Positions 34,843 through 45,700 of a DNA stretch of 64,000 nucleotides are shown one piece after another. Within the stretch, counting starts at the first letter, position 1, and each line of letters opens with the position of its first letter. The position numbers and the translations under genes were made by a program. Source of the DNA: Aegilops tauschii subsp. strangulata (lineage: Eukaryota; Streptophyta; Magnoliopsida; Poales; Poaceae); assembly GCF_002575655.3 (NCBI RefSeq), contig NC_053038.3:146646885-146710884 (forward strand). The letters are read 5' to 3'. Under the pieces are notes generated by a model. It worked only from the letters and a program-made list of their open reading frames with translations, did not search any database and was not told where the DNA came from.

Positions 34843-34923
34843 CTCCCTGTGTCCCATAATATAAGAACGTTTTTGGCACTATACTAGTGTCAAAAACGTT
34901 CTGATATTATGGGACGGAGGGAG
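34843..34923. mobile_element. Compact Stowaway MITE, 81 bases
   Basis: CTCCCTGTGTCCCATAATAT pairs with ATATTATGGGACGGAGGGAG, with one TIR mismatch. TA flanks at 34841-34842 and 34924-34925. The two halves form a near-perfect hairpin over almost the whole element. Confidence 0.9.
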
Positions 34924-35121
34924 TACGAAGAAAGAGATAGAGAGAAGTAAAAGAAATAAATACACTTATAGCCAACCTTATAGCCAAAACCTTGTTGTAG
35001 TATGAGTGACTAAGTGATGACTATGTATGACATGCCAACATCGGATAGCCTAACGCACCGTGTTAAATCTCCAAGGGCGCGACCGCACGAGCGACGCGAT
35101 GGTTGTGGTAGGCGCGACCAC

Positions 35122-35285
35122 GATACGGGCTGCTGGCAGCCCTTGGATCTGAGATCAAAGGTCGCATGCTAAGTTTTTGAAAATTTGCAGAATAACCCTC
35201 CAGGATAGGATATTCACCCATAGGTCTAGAATCACGCCATGCAACCGTTCGATCTCAGATCCAAGGGCTCTCGGAAGCCCGTATC
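35122..35285. mobile_element. Inverted-repeat element or MITE, about 47-base arms
   Basis: The left arm 35122-35168 and right arm 35238-35285 are inverse complements except for a few positions (GATACGGGCT to TCGCATG, and CATGCAACC to AGCCCGTATC). The loop of about 70 bases is unlike either arm. No flanking duplication is obvious. The right arm lies just upstream of the second exonuclease locus. Confidence 0.65.
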
Positions 35286-35441
35286 ATGGGAGAATGGAAA
35301 GCCACTACCCTGCCGTTCGCACGCTGGCAGTTCGCTCCTACTCGTCCCCGCACGTGCTTCAATACTACGGCGGTTCGCTCTAGTCGTCCCGTCCATTCAC
35401 ATTACGGCAGTTCCACTAATCCTAACCCTCCTCCCAAATCC

Positions 35442-36160
35442 ATGGCGTCCCAAATCTCCCCGATCGGCGGTGAGTACAAGGTTAGAACCATCACCGGCGA
35501 TGAGTTCGACGTCATCTACACCCGTTCTTCCACGACGGTGAAAGGATGCCTTTCTCGCTTCAAACGCATGTTCGAAGACACAGATGATGAGTGGGTCGAT
35601 GGGCTAGATGTTGAGTACACCACAGTCCTGGGACGAGAGAAGGATCTAAAGGACGAAGAGAGGAAGAAGCCCGCCGTGATCTAGGTTTGCCTGCATGACT
35701 TATGCTTGGTCTACCACATATGCCATGCCGACGTTGACTGCCAGGATTTTAAGGACTTCCTCGAGAGAAACCTAGTCAAATTCGTTACTATAGACTTGGT
35801 AACGACAAAGAAGTCCTGCGTCGGATAGGCCTCGCTGTAGGCAACACCTTCGACCTCCAGAAGAATCGGCTGGTGTCCTCTCGTCAGCCTTCAATGCTGA
35901 CCCTGGCAGGAGCCATGGTTCATCCTTCATGCGGTAAACTGGAGAAACCTCCATACACGTTTCATCGTCATGCATGGCAGCGGAATGTACTAGATATAGA
36001 CCACATCCACTACGCTGCAATGGATGGCGACCTTTGCTTCAATATCTACAAGGGTTGGATGAAGAGCAATAGCCAAGTGTGCGGTTCAAGCAAAGAAGTA
36101 TCGGCCAAGAGGAAGAGGGACAAGGACGAAGTCGAGGACGTGGACGAGGACTCCGAGTAA
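35442..36160 (+). pseudogene. Second 3'-5' exonuclease-like gene, broken
   Basis: From ATG 35442 the frame reads MASQISPIGGEYKVRTITG and reaches Exo I at DGLDVEYTT. It stops at TAG 35682-35684 (probably CAG originally), after which the same frame continues with CLHDLCLVYHICHADVDCQ. A frameshift near 35795-35805 moves the rest to another frame: VLRRIGLAVGNTFDLQKN, then HYAAMDGDLCFN (Exo III) and an acidic/lysine tail ending at 36160. Motif order and length match the intact gene at 28284, but the two are distant relatives. An in-frame stop and a frameshift make it non-functional. Confidence 0.7.
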
Positions 36161-36164
36161 GGTG

Positions 36165-37068
36165 GCAGTGTCGTTGCTCATGGTGGTTCTAATGTAGTGT
36201 CTACCAGAATAGTTGCAAAGTTCAATTTCAGGTGTGCTTAATTTAATTTGAGGGGTGTGTTGTGCTTAGCCCCCAGCAGAACTATGTTATGTTTCTTCTT
36301 GTTACTTTAACTCTTCAGTACGTACATACTAGTATTTCTTACATTTCATCTTTTAGTTTGTATAGTACTACCACTCGTTTCTTCACATTATATACGTACA
36401 ATATATATGGCCAACATCATATAGCCAGCAGTTTAGTTGTCAAAGAATTTCAGGGTGCTTAGTTTTGTCAAAGAATTCCAGGGTGCTTAGTTTTATTTGA
36501 GGGGTGGTTTGTGCACTTGTGCTGGACACCATTATTGTGACAAGCCTTTTTAATAGTACTATATGCATAATTTGGCGACGAGCGCTCTCTATATGTACCA
36601 CCTTTTTTTTAATTTCAAGTTTTGCTCCATGGCGCAATCCATCGATACTACTATTGTACAAAAGTGGAGTATATACATTTTTTAAAAGGCTAGAGGGCGG
36701 GGCAGTCTAGCTCGGTCGGTTTCACGAGAGGCGAGGGCCTTTGTGATTTGACGGCTCATTACTACTAGCAAATCGAATAGTATTGCGCCGCCCGCTGCAC
36801 GCCCGGCGCCTCCATTAAACCCCTCCGTTAAACCCGCATGCAAACAAAGAATCCTACTCCTGCCATACGTCCGTTCATGAGCGGGCCGGAATTAAACGCA
36901 ACACCGGCCGAGCTCCTACCGTCCGCCCTCATTTTAAACGAGGCCAGACGCCGGCCAAGCTCCTACCGTCCGCCCTCTATTTACACGAGGCCAGACACAC
37001 AGCGGGCAAGAATCGCACCCCTCCACCGCTCCCCCATCTCCTCCTTCACCATTTTCTCCACTCTTCCG
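36165..37068. other. 3' flank of the pseudogene and GC-rich promoter-like sequence
   Basis: A direct repeat TCAAAGAATT(T/C)CAGGGTGCTTAG occurs twice near 36439-36489. Sequence around 36698-36765 resembles 34285-34390 (GGCGGGGCAGT, GTGATTTGAC). No gene is seen. Confidence 0.45.
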
Positions 37069-37281
37069 ATGGCTTCCGATGAGCCGTTCTCCGGCATATT
37101 ACACGGCTGGGTGGCCTGCCGAGCCCTCCGGATACGGGCGAGGCCGCTCGGTGCTTCACCAACCTCGCTTGGCCTGACGGAGCCAGTTGCCGCCCCAAGC
37201 AGGCGCGTGGTTCAGCAACTCGCCGCTCCAGTTCAGCTCCCTGAGGAGTGGCGAGTTGCTCCACGCCGGCACGGCGGCTAG
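37069..37281 (+). CDS. Short GC-rich frame, probable gene remnant
   Basis: An ATG (MASDEPFSGILHGWVACRAL) follows a promoter-like stretch with TATTTACACGAGG at 36977-36990. The 71-residue frame ends at 37281. Adjacent frames downstream (to about 37640) look coding by composition but are interrupted, which suggests a decayed longer gene. No family is recognised. Confidence 0.3.
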   Translation: MASDEPFSGILHGWVACRALRIRARPLGASPTSLGLTEPVAAPSRRVVQQLAAPVQLPEEWRVAPRRHGG

Positions 37282-37654
37282 CACACCGGTACGGGCGCCG
37301 TCGCTGCCGCGTCGTACCGCTCCACCAATGTCTGCGGTGGCCGCGCCTCCCGTGTCTGTGGGCGTGCCTCGCGTGCCTGCGGCAGCGCCATGTAGGCAGA
37401 GACAGAAGTCGGGTGCATGGAGAGCGACGAGTCGGTGGCCAGCTTCTCCGTGTCCACCGCCATCATCGAGGAGAAGTAGAACACGGGAGGCCGCCGCCAC
37501 TTGGGACCCATGAAGGCCACCGCCGAGGCGACGACCGCGGATTCAGGTGGTTTCTTTGCTGCTTCGTCTCTTCCGAGGACCTTCGTCGACCCCGCAAGTG
37601 TATGACGGACATGAGGAAGACAAAGGGATCCGCGGGCGGCCATTTAGAACTAAA

Positions 37655-37709
37655 ATAAGTCTAGATACATCCATTTCTAGGACAAGTATTTCCGGGCGGA
37701 GGGAGTATT
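37655..37709. mobile_element. Stowaway right-end fragment
   Basis: TAGATACATCCATTTCTAGG then ACAAGTATTTCCGGGCGGAG and GGAGTA. This is the right half of the family seen at 38587-38709. Confidence 0.65.
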
Positions 37710-38285
37710 AATTATACAAGAGAGCCGGATTGGCACCTCTTAGTTCATGTAAATGTAATGAAATCCATCATGTTTATATGAAGATCCGGCTTTTTTATAC
37801 GAAATCCTTCATGCTTATATGAAATCAGTACGTGTTTGCACGAATTTCATCTGGTTGGTTAGAGTTGTAAAAATGTCGTCCTCCGCTTAAGGAAGCGGGA
37901 GGAAATTTGCCAATTGCCGTTGGAGATGCTCTTTATGCTGGAAATAATAGAGTGACATCCAATCCATTTGAGTTAATTGCCTGTATGATTGTCCCTCTAT
38001 AAAAAGTTAATTGCATGTACAGTGTACACGTGACTTGCAGGGTGGTTATAGCTTCGTACAGAAAGTTAAAAAGAAACAAGTCCATCCTTAATCTTGTATT
38101 CTAAGTACTCTGTGGGTTCCACTGTCAATACAGTAGCGAAAGAAGTATATATTAAGTAAGTAGAGTAATATATAATATAAAAATATAAAGTTAAAAGACA
38201 GAATTCGAACTCATGTCATCGCGTTGCGAGCATCCGGCGCTAACTAGCCCAGCACATTTTTCTTGTAGACCATGCTGGAGATATA
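37710..38285. other. AT-rich sequence without a gene
   Basis: GTAATGAAATCCATCATGTT and variants recur between 37755 and 37830, giving a weak tandem pattern. No ORF or element end was recognised. Confidence 0.45.
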
Positions 38286-38310
38286 TCTCCATGTCTACTC
38301 TTATATATAC

Positions 38311-38585
38311 TCCATTCGTTCCTAAATATTTGTCTTCTTCAGATTTCAAATGGACTACCACATACGGGTGTGTATGTAGACATATTTTAGAGTGTAGACT
38401 CACTCATTTTGCTCCGTATATCTTTTCAGGAAGGGGTCAGATTTGTCCTTGATTTATTTATGAGGTATCCAGATGGCACTGCACCGCCAAGAAAAGAGGG
38501 TAACATCAAAATTATGGACTACTTTTTTGAGTATGTTGGTAAGGTCCGGGCATAGTCACTTGTTGAAATCTCTAAAAAGACAAAT
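38311..38585. mobile_element. Stowaway MITE, split by an insertion and lacking its right end
   Basis: The left half (from CTCCATTCGTTCCTAAATA to GCTCCGTAT) and right half (AGTCACTTGTTGAAATCTCT, AAAGACAAATA) match the intact copy at 25596-25755 in order. The insertion is at about 38420-38552. The last 20 or so bases of the MITE are replaced by the second MITE. Confidence 0.75.
38430..38538 (+). pseudogene. Exon-like fragment inside the MITE
   Basis: A pyrimidine-rich acceptor (TCTTTTCAG, ending 38429) is followed by an open frame (EGVRFVLDLFMRYPDGTAPP, then a lysine-rich stretch and IMDYFFEYVG). A donor-like G|GTAAGG is at 38539. The 109 bases look like one captured internal exon. The parent gene is not identified. 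Confidence 0.45.
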
Positions 38586-38586
38586 A

Positions 38587-38709
38587 CTCCCTCCGTCAGG
38601 AAATACTTGTCATCAAAATGGATAAAAGGAAATGTATCTAGACGTATTTTAGTTTTAGATACATCTCTTTTTATCCATTTTGATGACAAGTATTTTCGGA
38701 CGGAGGGAG
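38587..38709. mobile_element. Stowaway MITE (CGTCAGGAAATACTTG type)
   Basis: The ends CTCCCTCCGTCAGG and CGGACGGAGGGAG, with internal CTTGTCATCAAAATGGATAA pairing with its complement. TA flanks at 38585-38586 and 38710-38711. The element is intact. Confidence 0.9.
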
Positions 38710-38938
38710 TAGAAAACAGAGTTGGTGATGATGGTGTGCGTGTCATCCTGCAATATAGGCCGTCGGATTTATATCTAACGGATAGGAAAGAAACTATGGT
38801 AATTTTGCAAAAATATACCCACATGTCTCTCCACGTTCGCAAATAAGGCCTTCCCTCGTTCAACCTTTTCTCTCACAAGATAACCTACTCATACAAATGC
38901 ATCTTGATGTTATGTACAACGCACGGGCACCTAGCTAA

Positions 38939-39190
38939 TTTCTTTTAAAATAGTTGCTGCGATAATTGGGTTGAAGTGATATATTTCATGTCTGCCCCGA
39001 ATGATTTCAGATTCACTAGTAGTAACAAAGAAAAGATTGCCCTATTAATTAACAGAAAACAGGGTGAAAACTATCACATGAGGCCGGTAAAAACAAGGCA
39101 CACTGGGTTCAGCGTCATCGTCACTACAGTTGTGCGCGCGCGAGAAGTCTACATATCAAGGGGGCTACCGAGCGAGGCACCGAGACACAA
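38939..39190. other. Short intergenic stretch
   Basis: No gene or element end was recognised. Confidence 0.4.
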
Positions 39191-39530
39191 TGTTTGAGAG
39201 AGAAACCAATTGACAGATCATGATCAGATCGAGTTGTCACCCTTCTGCTGTCATTGTTGTGGGGGGGAGGGAGAGAAAGACGTATCGAGAGTGTGCGCGG
39301 TAGGCACAGAGGCACAACTAGCGAGTGTGTGTGTGAGTGTGTGTGTGTTTTTGAAAGAGGAGTAGATAGATTATTATCAAGATCGATGTGCCACCCTACT
39401 CCTTCGGTGCCGGGTAGTGTGTGTGTGTTTGAGAGAGAAGCCAGTTGATAGATTAGTATCAAGATCGAGGTGTCACCCTACTCCTTCGGTGTTGGGAAGT
39501 GTGGGTGTGTGTGTGGGGGGGGGCAGTGAC
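39190..39530 (+). repeat. Minisatellite and GT microsatellite array
   Basis: A unit of about 80 bases, containing GATAGATTA(T/G)TATCAAGATCG, CACCCTACTCCTTCGGTG and GTGTGTGTG, occurs twice in full (about 39347-39425 and 39426-39510). A diverged earlier copy begins near 39197. Confidence 0.75.
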
Positions 39531-39539
39531 ACTCACATA

Positions 39540-39781
39540 TCTCTACTCTTATAAAAAAACAGAGTTGGTGATGATGGTGTTCCTGCCATCCTGCAATATA
39601 GGCCATCCGATTTATATCCGACGGACAGGAAGGAAACTATGGCAATTTTGCAAAAATATACCCACACCCCTCTCCGCATTTGCAAATAAGGCATTCCCTC
39701 GTTCATCCTTTTCTCCCACAAGATAAACTTCTCATACAAATGCATCTTGATGTTCCGTGCAACGCATGGGCATCTTGCTAG
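39540..39781 (+). mobile_element. Complete non-autonomous Helitron, 242 bases
   Basis: It starts TCTCTACTCTTATAAAA at 39540. It ends with an imperfect hairpin (CCGTGCAACGCATGG) and GGCATCTTGCTAG at 39781, flanked by A (39539) and T (39782). It is too short for a Rep/helicase. It is the best-preserved reference for the other first-family fragments. Confidence 0.85.
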
Positions 39782-40700
39782 TAGGGAGAAGGAGTTTGTG
39801 TGACACATATCTAGCTATATTAAGGGATAGGTAGATAGCATATGTGTCAGAGACATTATTATACTTTGAGACATTAGTGGCTTTAGGTGGGTGGAATTAA
39901 AGGGGTGGGCGTGTTAGACATAGAGAGCGCGTGTGTTTCTGTGTGAGAGACTTGTAGGACGGTGTAGAAAGACGAATTTAACCCTGCCGGAGGGAGAGAA
40001 ATACACGAAGTGCGCGTGTGTGATTCCGATGCCCACAGGGAAATGGGATATGTATGCATGTGAGAGAGATTGCACAATTCATTCACGTATCACTATCTAG
40101 CGATCGTGGACGTGCATCGCTTGAACATAAGTCAATATCTACTTCGTATCGTGGCCAAAGGTACAATATCGATTCAACGCTATAAAGATTGGACACTCAC
40201 ATATCACATTTTTTTCTATTTAAATAAACCTTTTTAGTTGTGCATGCCAAAGTTACAGTGATGTTTGTTCAAACAACCAATGTAGCTATCATGTATATGC
40301 ACCATTGTTACTCTTGCATTCAAATTCATTAGTCTTGGATGATTTAAGTTTCTATTTTGAAGTAATATATGTAATATTCATATATGAATTCAACGGGTAC
40401 GCAATTTATGAAATGGACGCTGTGTAATCATATGAGGTAACACTTTTAAGTAGCTAACTACAATATCCATTTCTTTTTGTGCGCCTCTACACTAACACGT
40501 CAATGCATTATGTTTAAAGTAAATAACCAATGGCACTAAATTATCTATTTACACGAGAAATACATAGGCTGAGCGTTTGATCCCTTTTTTTGTGAACGCG
40601 CCATTACACCCGTACGATTGGCCGCGCCCGTGTGAACGTCCAAGTTATCGGCGCATCATCCCGAGTTATTGTGTTTTTTTCTGGGGTGGACTTCACACCG
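39782..40700. other. AT-rich sequence without a gene
   Basis: Mostly AT-rich unique-looking sequence. No ORF, MITE or LTR end was recognised. Confidence 0.5.
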
Positions 40701-40753
40701 GTTATTAACTGCTGACCCGTGCCCCGTGTACACAGTCTAGCTGGACCTTCCCA

Positions 40754-41110
40754 CTAGCACGGTCCAAAATTAGTTGAAACTGGATACGAATGATCCCGCG
40801 GGCGGCAATATCTCCCGCCTCCTTCTAAAATTTCCGCCACCTTAGTCTTTAGCATGCGAAATCCCCCTTTTGTCCTGGGTGCACGGAGACCAACAGTTAC
40901 AATACCGCCCTCATCTACATGATAGGTCGGGGATGCTTTGGTAACTTCCGGTTCCCCCACTACACGGCACCCCCATTTCCTCTCCCCCTCCTGCAAAAAC
41001 GACTAACTCCACAGCACCAGAGCATCTTACATCACGCCATCCGTACTTCATCGCCCTTTCTCCCCTCCCCTCTCAAAACCCTAGACTGCTCATCCACTGG
41101 CGTACCATAG
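40754..41110 (+). promoter_or_regulatory. Probable promoter and 5' leader of the 41-46 kb transcription unit
   Basis: C-rich sequence with TCTCAAAACCCTAG near 41071-41084, a leader pattern common in grass genes, precedes the tandem-repeat region. The start site is not defined. This layout parallels the leader of the TNP2 gene. Confidence 0.3.
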
Positions 41111-41389
41111 CTCATTCACTTCCAGCGGCGTCCACCTCGCCAGATCTGCTTCTGCGGCCGCATCTACCCCTCCCACCTCCCCTAGAAACAAGTAGACTGC
41201 TCATCCACCACTGTACCACAGCCCATTCAGTGCCGGCCTTGTCCATGGCGCCGGATCTGCTTCGCCGGTACTCTCATCAACCGCCGCGCATCTGCAGTGG
41301 CTCATTCGTACTCCCCACCAGAGACGCTTCGTCCATACCCCCCGGAGCCGCCCCACCGACGCCCCCATCGACGGCCTCTGATCCTCTTC

Positions 41390-41640
41390 GCGACACCTTC
41401 CTCAACCCTACCGGAGCCGCTTCGCCGACACCTTCCTCAACCCTACCGGAGCCGCTTCGCCGACACCATCGTCAACCCTACCGGAGTAGCTTCGCCTATA
41501 CCATTCTCAACCCTACCGGGGCCGCTTTGCCAACTCACAAGTCCACGGCCTCAGATCCGCTTCCTCGCACCCTCATCCAACCTACCGGAGCAGCTTCTGA
41601 CACCCCGTCCATGGCCGCAAATCCGCATCGTCGACACCAC
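41390..41640 (+). repeat. CCTACCGGAGCCGC tandem repeat
   Basis: TCAACCCTACCGGAG with CCGCTTCGCCGACACC recurs about five times with a period of roughly 35-45 bases between 41398 and 41590. Frames change between copies. Confidence 0.7.
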
Positions 41641-41875
41641 CCTTAACCCAACCACCGGAGTAGCTTCTGACGCCCCGTCCACGGCTGCAGATCCGCATCG
41701 TCGACACCATCCTTAACCCAACCACCGGAGCAACTTCTGACGCCCCGTCCACAGCTGCAGATCCGCATCGTCGACACCATCCTTAACCCAACCACCGGAG
41801 CAGCTTCTGACGCCCCGTCCACGGCCGCAGATCCGCGTCATTGACACCATCCTTAACCCAACCACCGAAGCAGCT
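41571..41875 (+). repeat. 70-base tandem repeat, about 4.3 copies
   Basis: CCTTAACCCAACCACCGGAG starts at 41641, 41711, 41781 and 41851, an exact period of 70. A diverged copy precedes it. Since 70 is not a multiple of three, it cannot encode a simple protein repeat. Confidence 0.9.
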
Positions 41876-42397
41876 TCACCTACGCCCTCGTCCACAGCCA
41901 CAGATCCGCTTCGCCCACACCGTAGCCCACCTTACCGGAGCCGCTCCACAAACACCCTACTCGACGGTTCTAGATCTCCTTACCGGACCCCGACAGCCAG
42001 TGCAGCGTCATCACCCTCGACGTTTCTAACCTGATTCCCACCGTCTGGAGAGATGCCAAGCACCCGCCACGGCCTAGGTACTTGTCACCTTTAAACCCGT
42101 CCAGCATCACCTGCCCGATGTACTTCAAATATACTAACCGGTCGCTGTTACCTGTTATGCAGCTGGCAAAAACTACAAGGACGATGTTTCTTCTGGATCT
42201 AATAGCTTGGCCAACCAAAATCCTGGACTGAGGCATTGCTAGGATCTTGTAAGCGCGTCTCTCTCTCTTGTATTGTTCTGTGCCTGCCAGCTTGCTTTGC
42301 TAGGATTTTCGACCAGTAATCCCTTTGTGCAGACAATGATTTCTACTACTGGCTGCTAAATTAGATATGTAGATGTCATACATGACACTACCTCGTA

Positions 42398-42552
42398 CCT
42401 CCGTTCCTAAATATAAGTCTTTCTAGAGATTCCACTATAGGCTACATACGGAGCAAAATGAGTGAATCTACACTAAAAAATGCATCTATATACATCTGTA
42501 TGTGGTCCATACTGGAATCTCTACAAAGACATATATTTAGGAACAGGGGCAG
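42398..42552. mobile_element. Stowaway MITE (CCTCCGTTCCTAAATATAAG type)
   Basis: The ends CCTCCGTTCCTAAATA and TATTTAGGAACAGGGGCAG lie with TA on both sides (42396-42397 and 42553-42554). It is in a probable intron. Confidence 0.85.
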
Positions 42553-42756
42553 TACATTACACAAAATCGTAGGTGGCATGTAGGAATTCCAGTGCACTAC
42601 ATTAGGCTCCCTTAGAGTGCCTGCTAGTCCAGCATACAGAGTCATGGCTAGTTTATGGTATGCACACAATCGTTAATTGGTGGTTTAAATATGCGCAAGG
42701 GATATGCAATGTAGTATCATGTAGAGATGTCTGAAATTAGCCGTGTCAACTTGCAG

Positions 42757-45700
42757 ATAGGGTTACACAATGAAAAAGTACAAGATGTATGTGGCAATTT
42801 CATGGAACATCGCAAAAAAAGGAGAGGCAGCGGTGAGCCTATACAGTGTGCTATGGTACGTCACTCCTCCATTGCAATCATCGTGACATGTTATTTGTAT
42901 GCCAGTTCTATTAGCCAAGTTTCTTAGGGACAGTTATTATGAGTTATCCTAAGAAAATAAGCACCTGTGAATATAAGCTCCATGTAATAAGCCAACCAGT
43001 TCTTTTCATTGCGTTTTCAACTTATCTTTGGTATGATCAGTGGAAAGTCTAGATTGCATTATATTTTTTTCATTTTGCTGCCCATATGGAAATTAATTTG
43101 ACTTGCAAACATCACAAATTGAACCCAATGCAGTAATTAATATGATAGGAAAACAGACCATCACTATTTGCTTAAAATGCAAATACAAAGATACCATCTA
43201 CTTGGCACAATCTACTTTGGTCAATGTTTTCCATAGAGATCCCATTGCCTAATTTAAACGAAGAACGCATGACCCACATTTAAATGAAGAACAATTATTT
43301 ATTGACATTCGATGGTCCAAGTGGCTGGTTATTATCGTATAGCAGCACCACCTGAAAGCATCATATAGCAGCAGCAGCTCATAGCAACTCATCATACAGC
43401 AGCAGTCTGCAATTCATCATATACCAGCAGCAGGTCATAGCAATTCATCATATAGCAGCAGCAGCAGGTCATAGCAATTCATCATATAGCAGCAGCAGGA
43501 GCAGCTCATAGGAATTCATCATATAGCAGCAGCAGGAGCAGCTTGTAGCAACTGATCATATAGCAGCAGCAGCAGCTCATAGCAATTCATCATATAGCAG
43601 CAGCAGCAGCTCATAGCAACTCATCATACAGCAGCAGCAGCTCATAGCAATTCATCATATAGCAGCAGCAGGACCGGCTCATAGCAATGCATCATATAGC
43701 AGCAGCAGAAGCAGCTCATAGCAATTCATCGTATAGTGGATCAGAATGAAAATTTGGCAAAAAATCAGAGGAGATCCTCACCTTGTTGGATGAGCTCATC
43801 CTTCAATAGCACCTCAAGGCCATGGCCTGGGAGGAGGGGAGGGGGAATAAGGTGCCTTCTGCCGCAGTGTGGCATCAGCCATAGTTGTGCAGCACCCGCC
43901 GGAGTAGTGCGTTGGATGAACCACAGTGGAGCAGCTGCTGGAGACCATGAGAATGAGGGGCGGCGCCAGAGGGAGGAGCAGCCAGGGAGATTTGCCCCTA
44001 CCCGCTGGCCATGTAGCCTAGCTGGACATAGCATCGTCGAGGACCAGGCCAGATGGGACCAGTGGCGACGGCTCGCTGGAGGAACCCTAGTGCTGCAGGC
44101 AGGGGATCGAGGTAGAGGGAAAGGGGAGACAAGATGCAAGCGGGCAGGGCAATGAATGCTTGCGTGTTTGTTTTTACTTGAGGGTCAGGTGTGACACGGG
44201 CGTCAGCAGTTGCATTTTGAGTGTAATATAGGTAGACAACAGAGTCATTTCACTATTCCCCTTCCCTTCAATTTTTAGTGAGGTTCTACCCGAAACACCC
44301 CCCTCCAAAGCGAAATCAGTTAAGCCCAAGCCCATAACTCAAAAATGACTTCTTTACATCTTTTATGGCTTATTTTGACAATATGCCCTGAAAAGGCGGA
44401 ATCGAACTGGCCCTTAACCTGCAATTCAATTGTGTGTGCAATGATGAATCACTCCTGCCTGCTATCTGTACATTTAGGCATCATCATACATGGTATAACC
44501 TAATACATGTGCATTCCATTGTAGAATCTGGAATATGCAATGTTTATGTTAGTTCATACGTTGCACATGATGTTTAAATGCCCCTTAAATCTGGTCAGTC
44601 AAGTGATGGTCTTTAAGCCTCCTTCTTTGCTTCTTTTCTTGATATGTAAGATTTGCTCACACATCTGTTCAATTGCTTGTTTGCATCAGCCAACCATACT
44701 AGGACTGTTTGCTTTGATTACTTGATGTTCTTGACCTAACACTCTAACAGAGCTTGTCAACGATTTAAACACTAAGGGCTGCTGTAGTGGGGCCTTGTCT
44801 AACTCATAGGTGACATAAAGGTTTGGTTGTACACTACAGTAGGCTCTCCAAGAGTACCTGGAGATGCAATTCGAAGGTATGCCTCGTTTTTACATAGTGC
44901 AAACATAGTAAATGGTCATTTCATTGTGTGCAAGTGCAAGAGATGCGGCATGTTTCATTATGTGGTGTTGTTTTGTTATAATCTCATCCTTTTGTGTTCA
45001 CAGACTGGAAAGTATGCATATTTATCTTCCAAGGAGACGAGTAACTAGTTTGTGTCACCTTGCAGAGGGGGTGCAATGAAGATAAGATTGAGTATTTCCA
45101 TGTACAAGATGTTAGGAAGGAGCCTTGTAAGAGAAGTAGGAGCTGCGCTGAGCCTGTTCAACCTGCTAAGGTAAGTCACTGTATGCAACTCAACAGTTCA
45201 ATTCTTTGTTTGTTTCAGGCATAGTTAATTTTCTCTTTTCAATTGCTTTATTTGTCCTCAGTTAATGAGATGCCCAAATAATCAAGCCTGATGTTCGGTA
45301 CTTGTATCACTATTAGTTGACATAATTAAAGGCATTACCATTTAATTACTCTGCCGAAGTGTGCCTGAAGCTTTGAAGTCTATTAACCAACAATTATTGC
45401 ATGAGGCTCACAATCTAGTTTATACTATGCTAATGATTGCATATTTTTGTCTGTTGTAGTATGTTTGTATGAAACCCTCTGCTGTTCATTATGCTCCCTA
45501 AGACTTTAATTGAGGCACAAAATGGCCAACTGCTTGCTTACGTATACGCAACATGCTGTCTAAATTTGTAACTTGTCTGTGTTTTCGATTGGGCCCCAAC
45601 ATCATGCTCCTCTGGTGAGCTAAGAGGGATTTCTGTATGCAGGCTGCACAGACTATCTTTTTTATAATTTTTAAAATATCACCTGCTTATGCTTCATGAC

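Larger units (their letters stand above)
38286..38938 (+). mobile_element. Helitron carrying nested MITEs and an exon-like fragment
   Basis: The right part (38712-38938) matches the full Helitron at 39540-39781 (CAGAGTTGGTGATGATGG to the hairpin and GGGCACCTAGCTAA). The 3' end is CTAA at 38935-38938. The 5' end near 38286-38294 (TCTCCATGTCTACTC) is changed and less sure. Between them lies a composite of two Stowaway MITEs, 38311-38585 and 38587-38709, with a fragment of about 130 bases in the first. Confidence 0.7.

Noticed and set aside
43340..43740. CRISPR-like array
   Set aside because: The repeats are CAG-rich and adjacent, with no unique spacers of constant length. The genome is eukaryotic.
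43736..44155. 139- and 124-residue frames on opposite strands as genes
   Set aside because: Both strands are open over the same GC-rich block. No splice signal or domain separates them.
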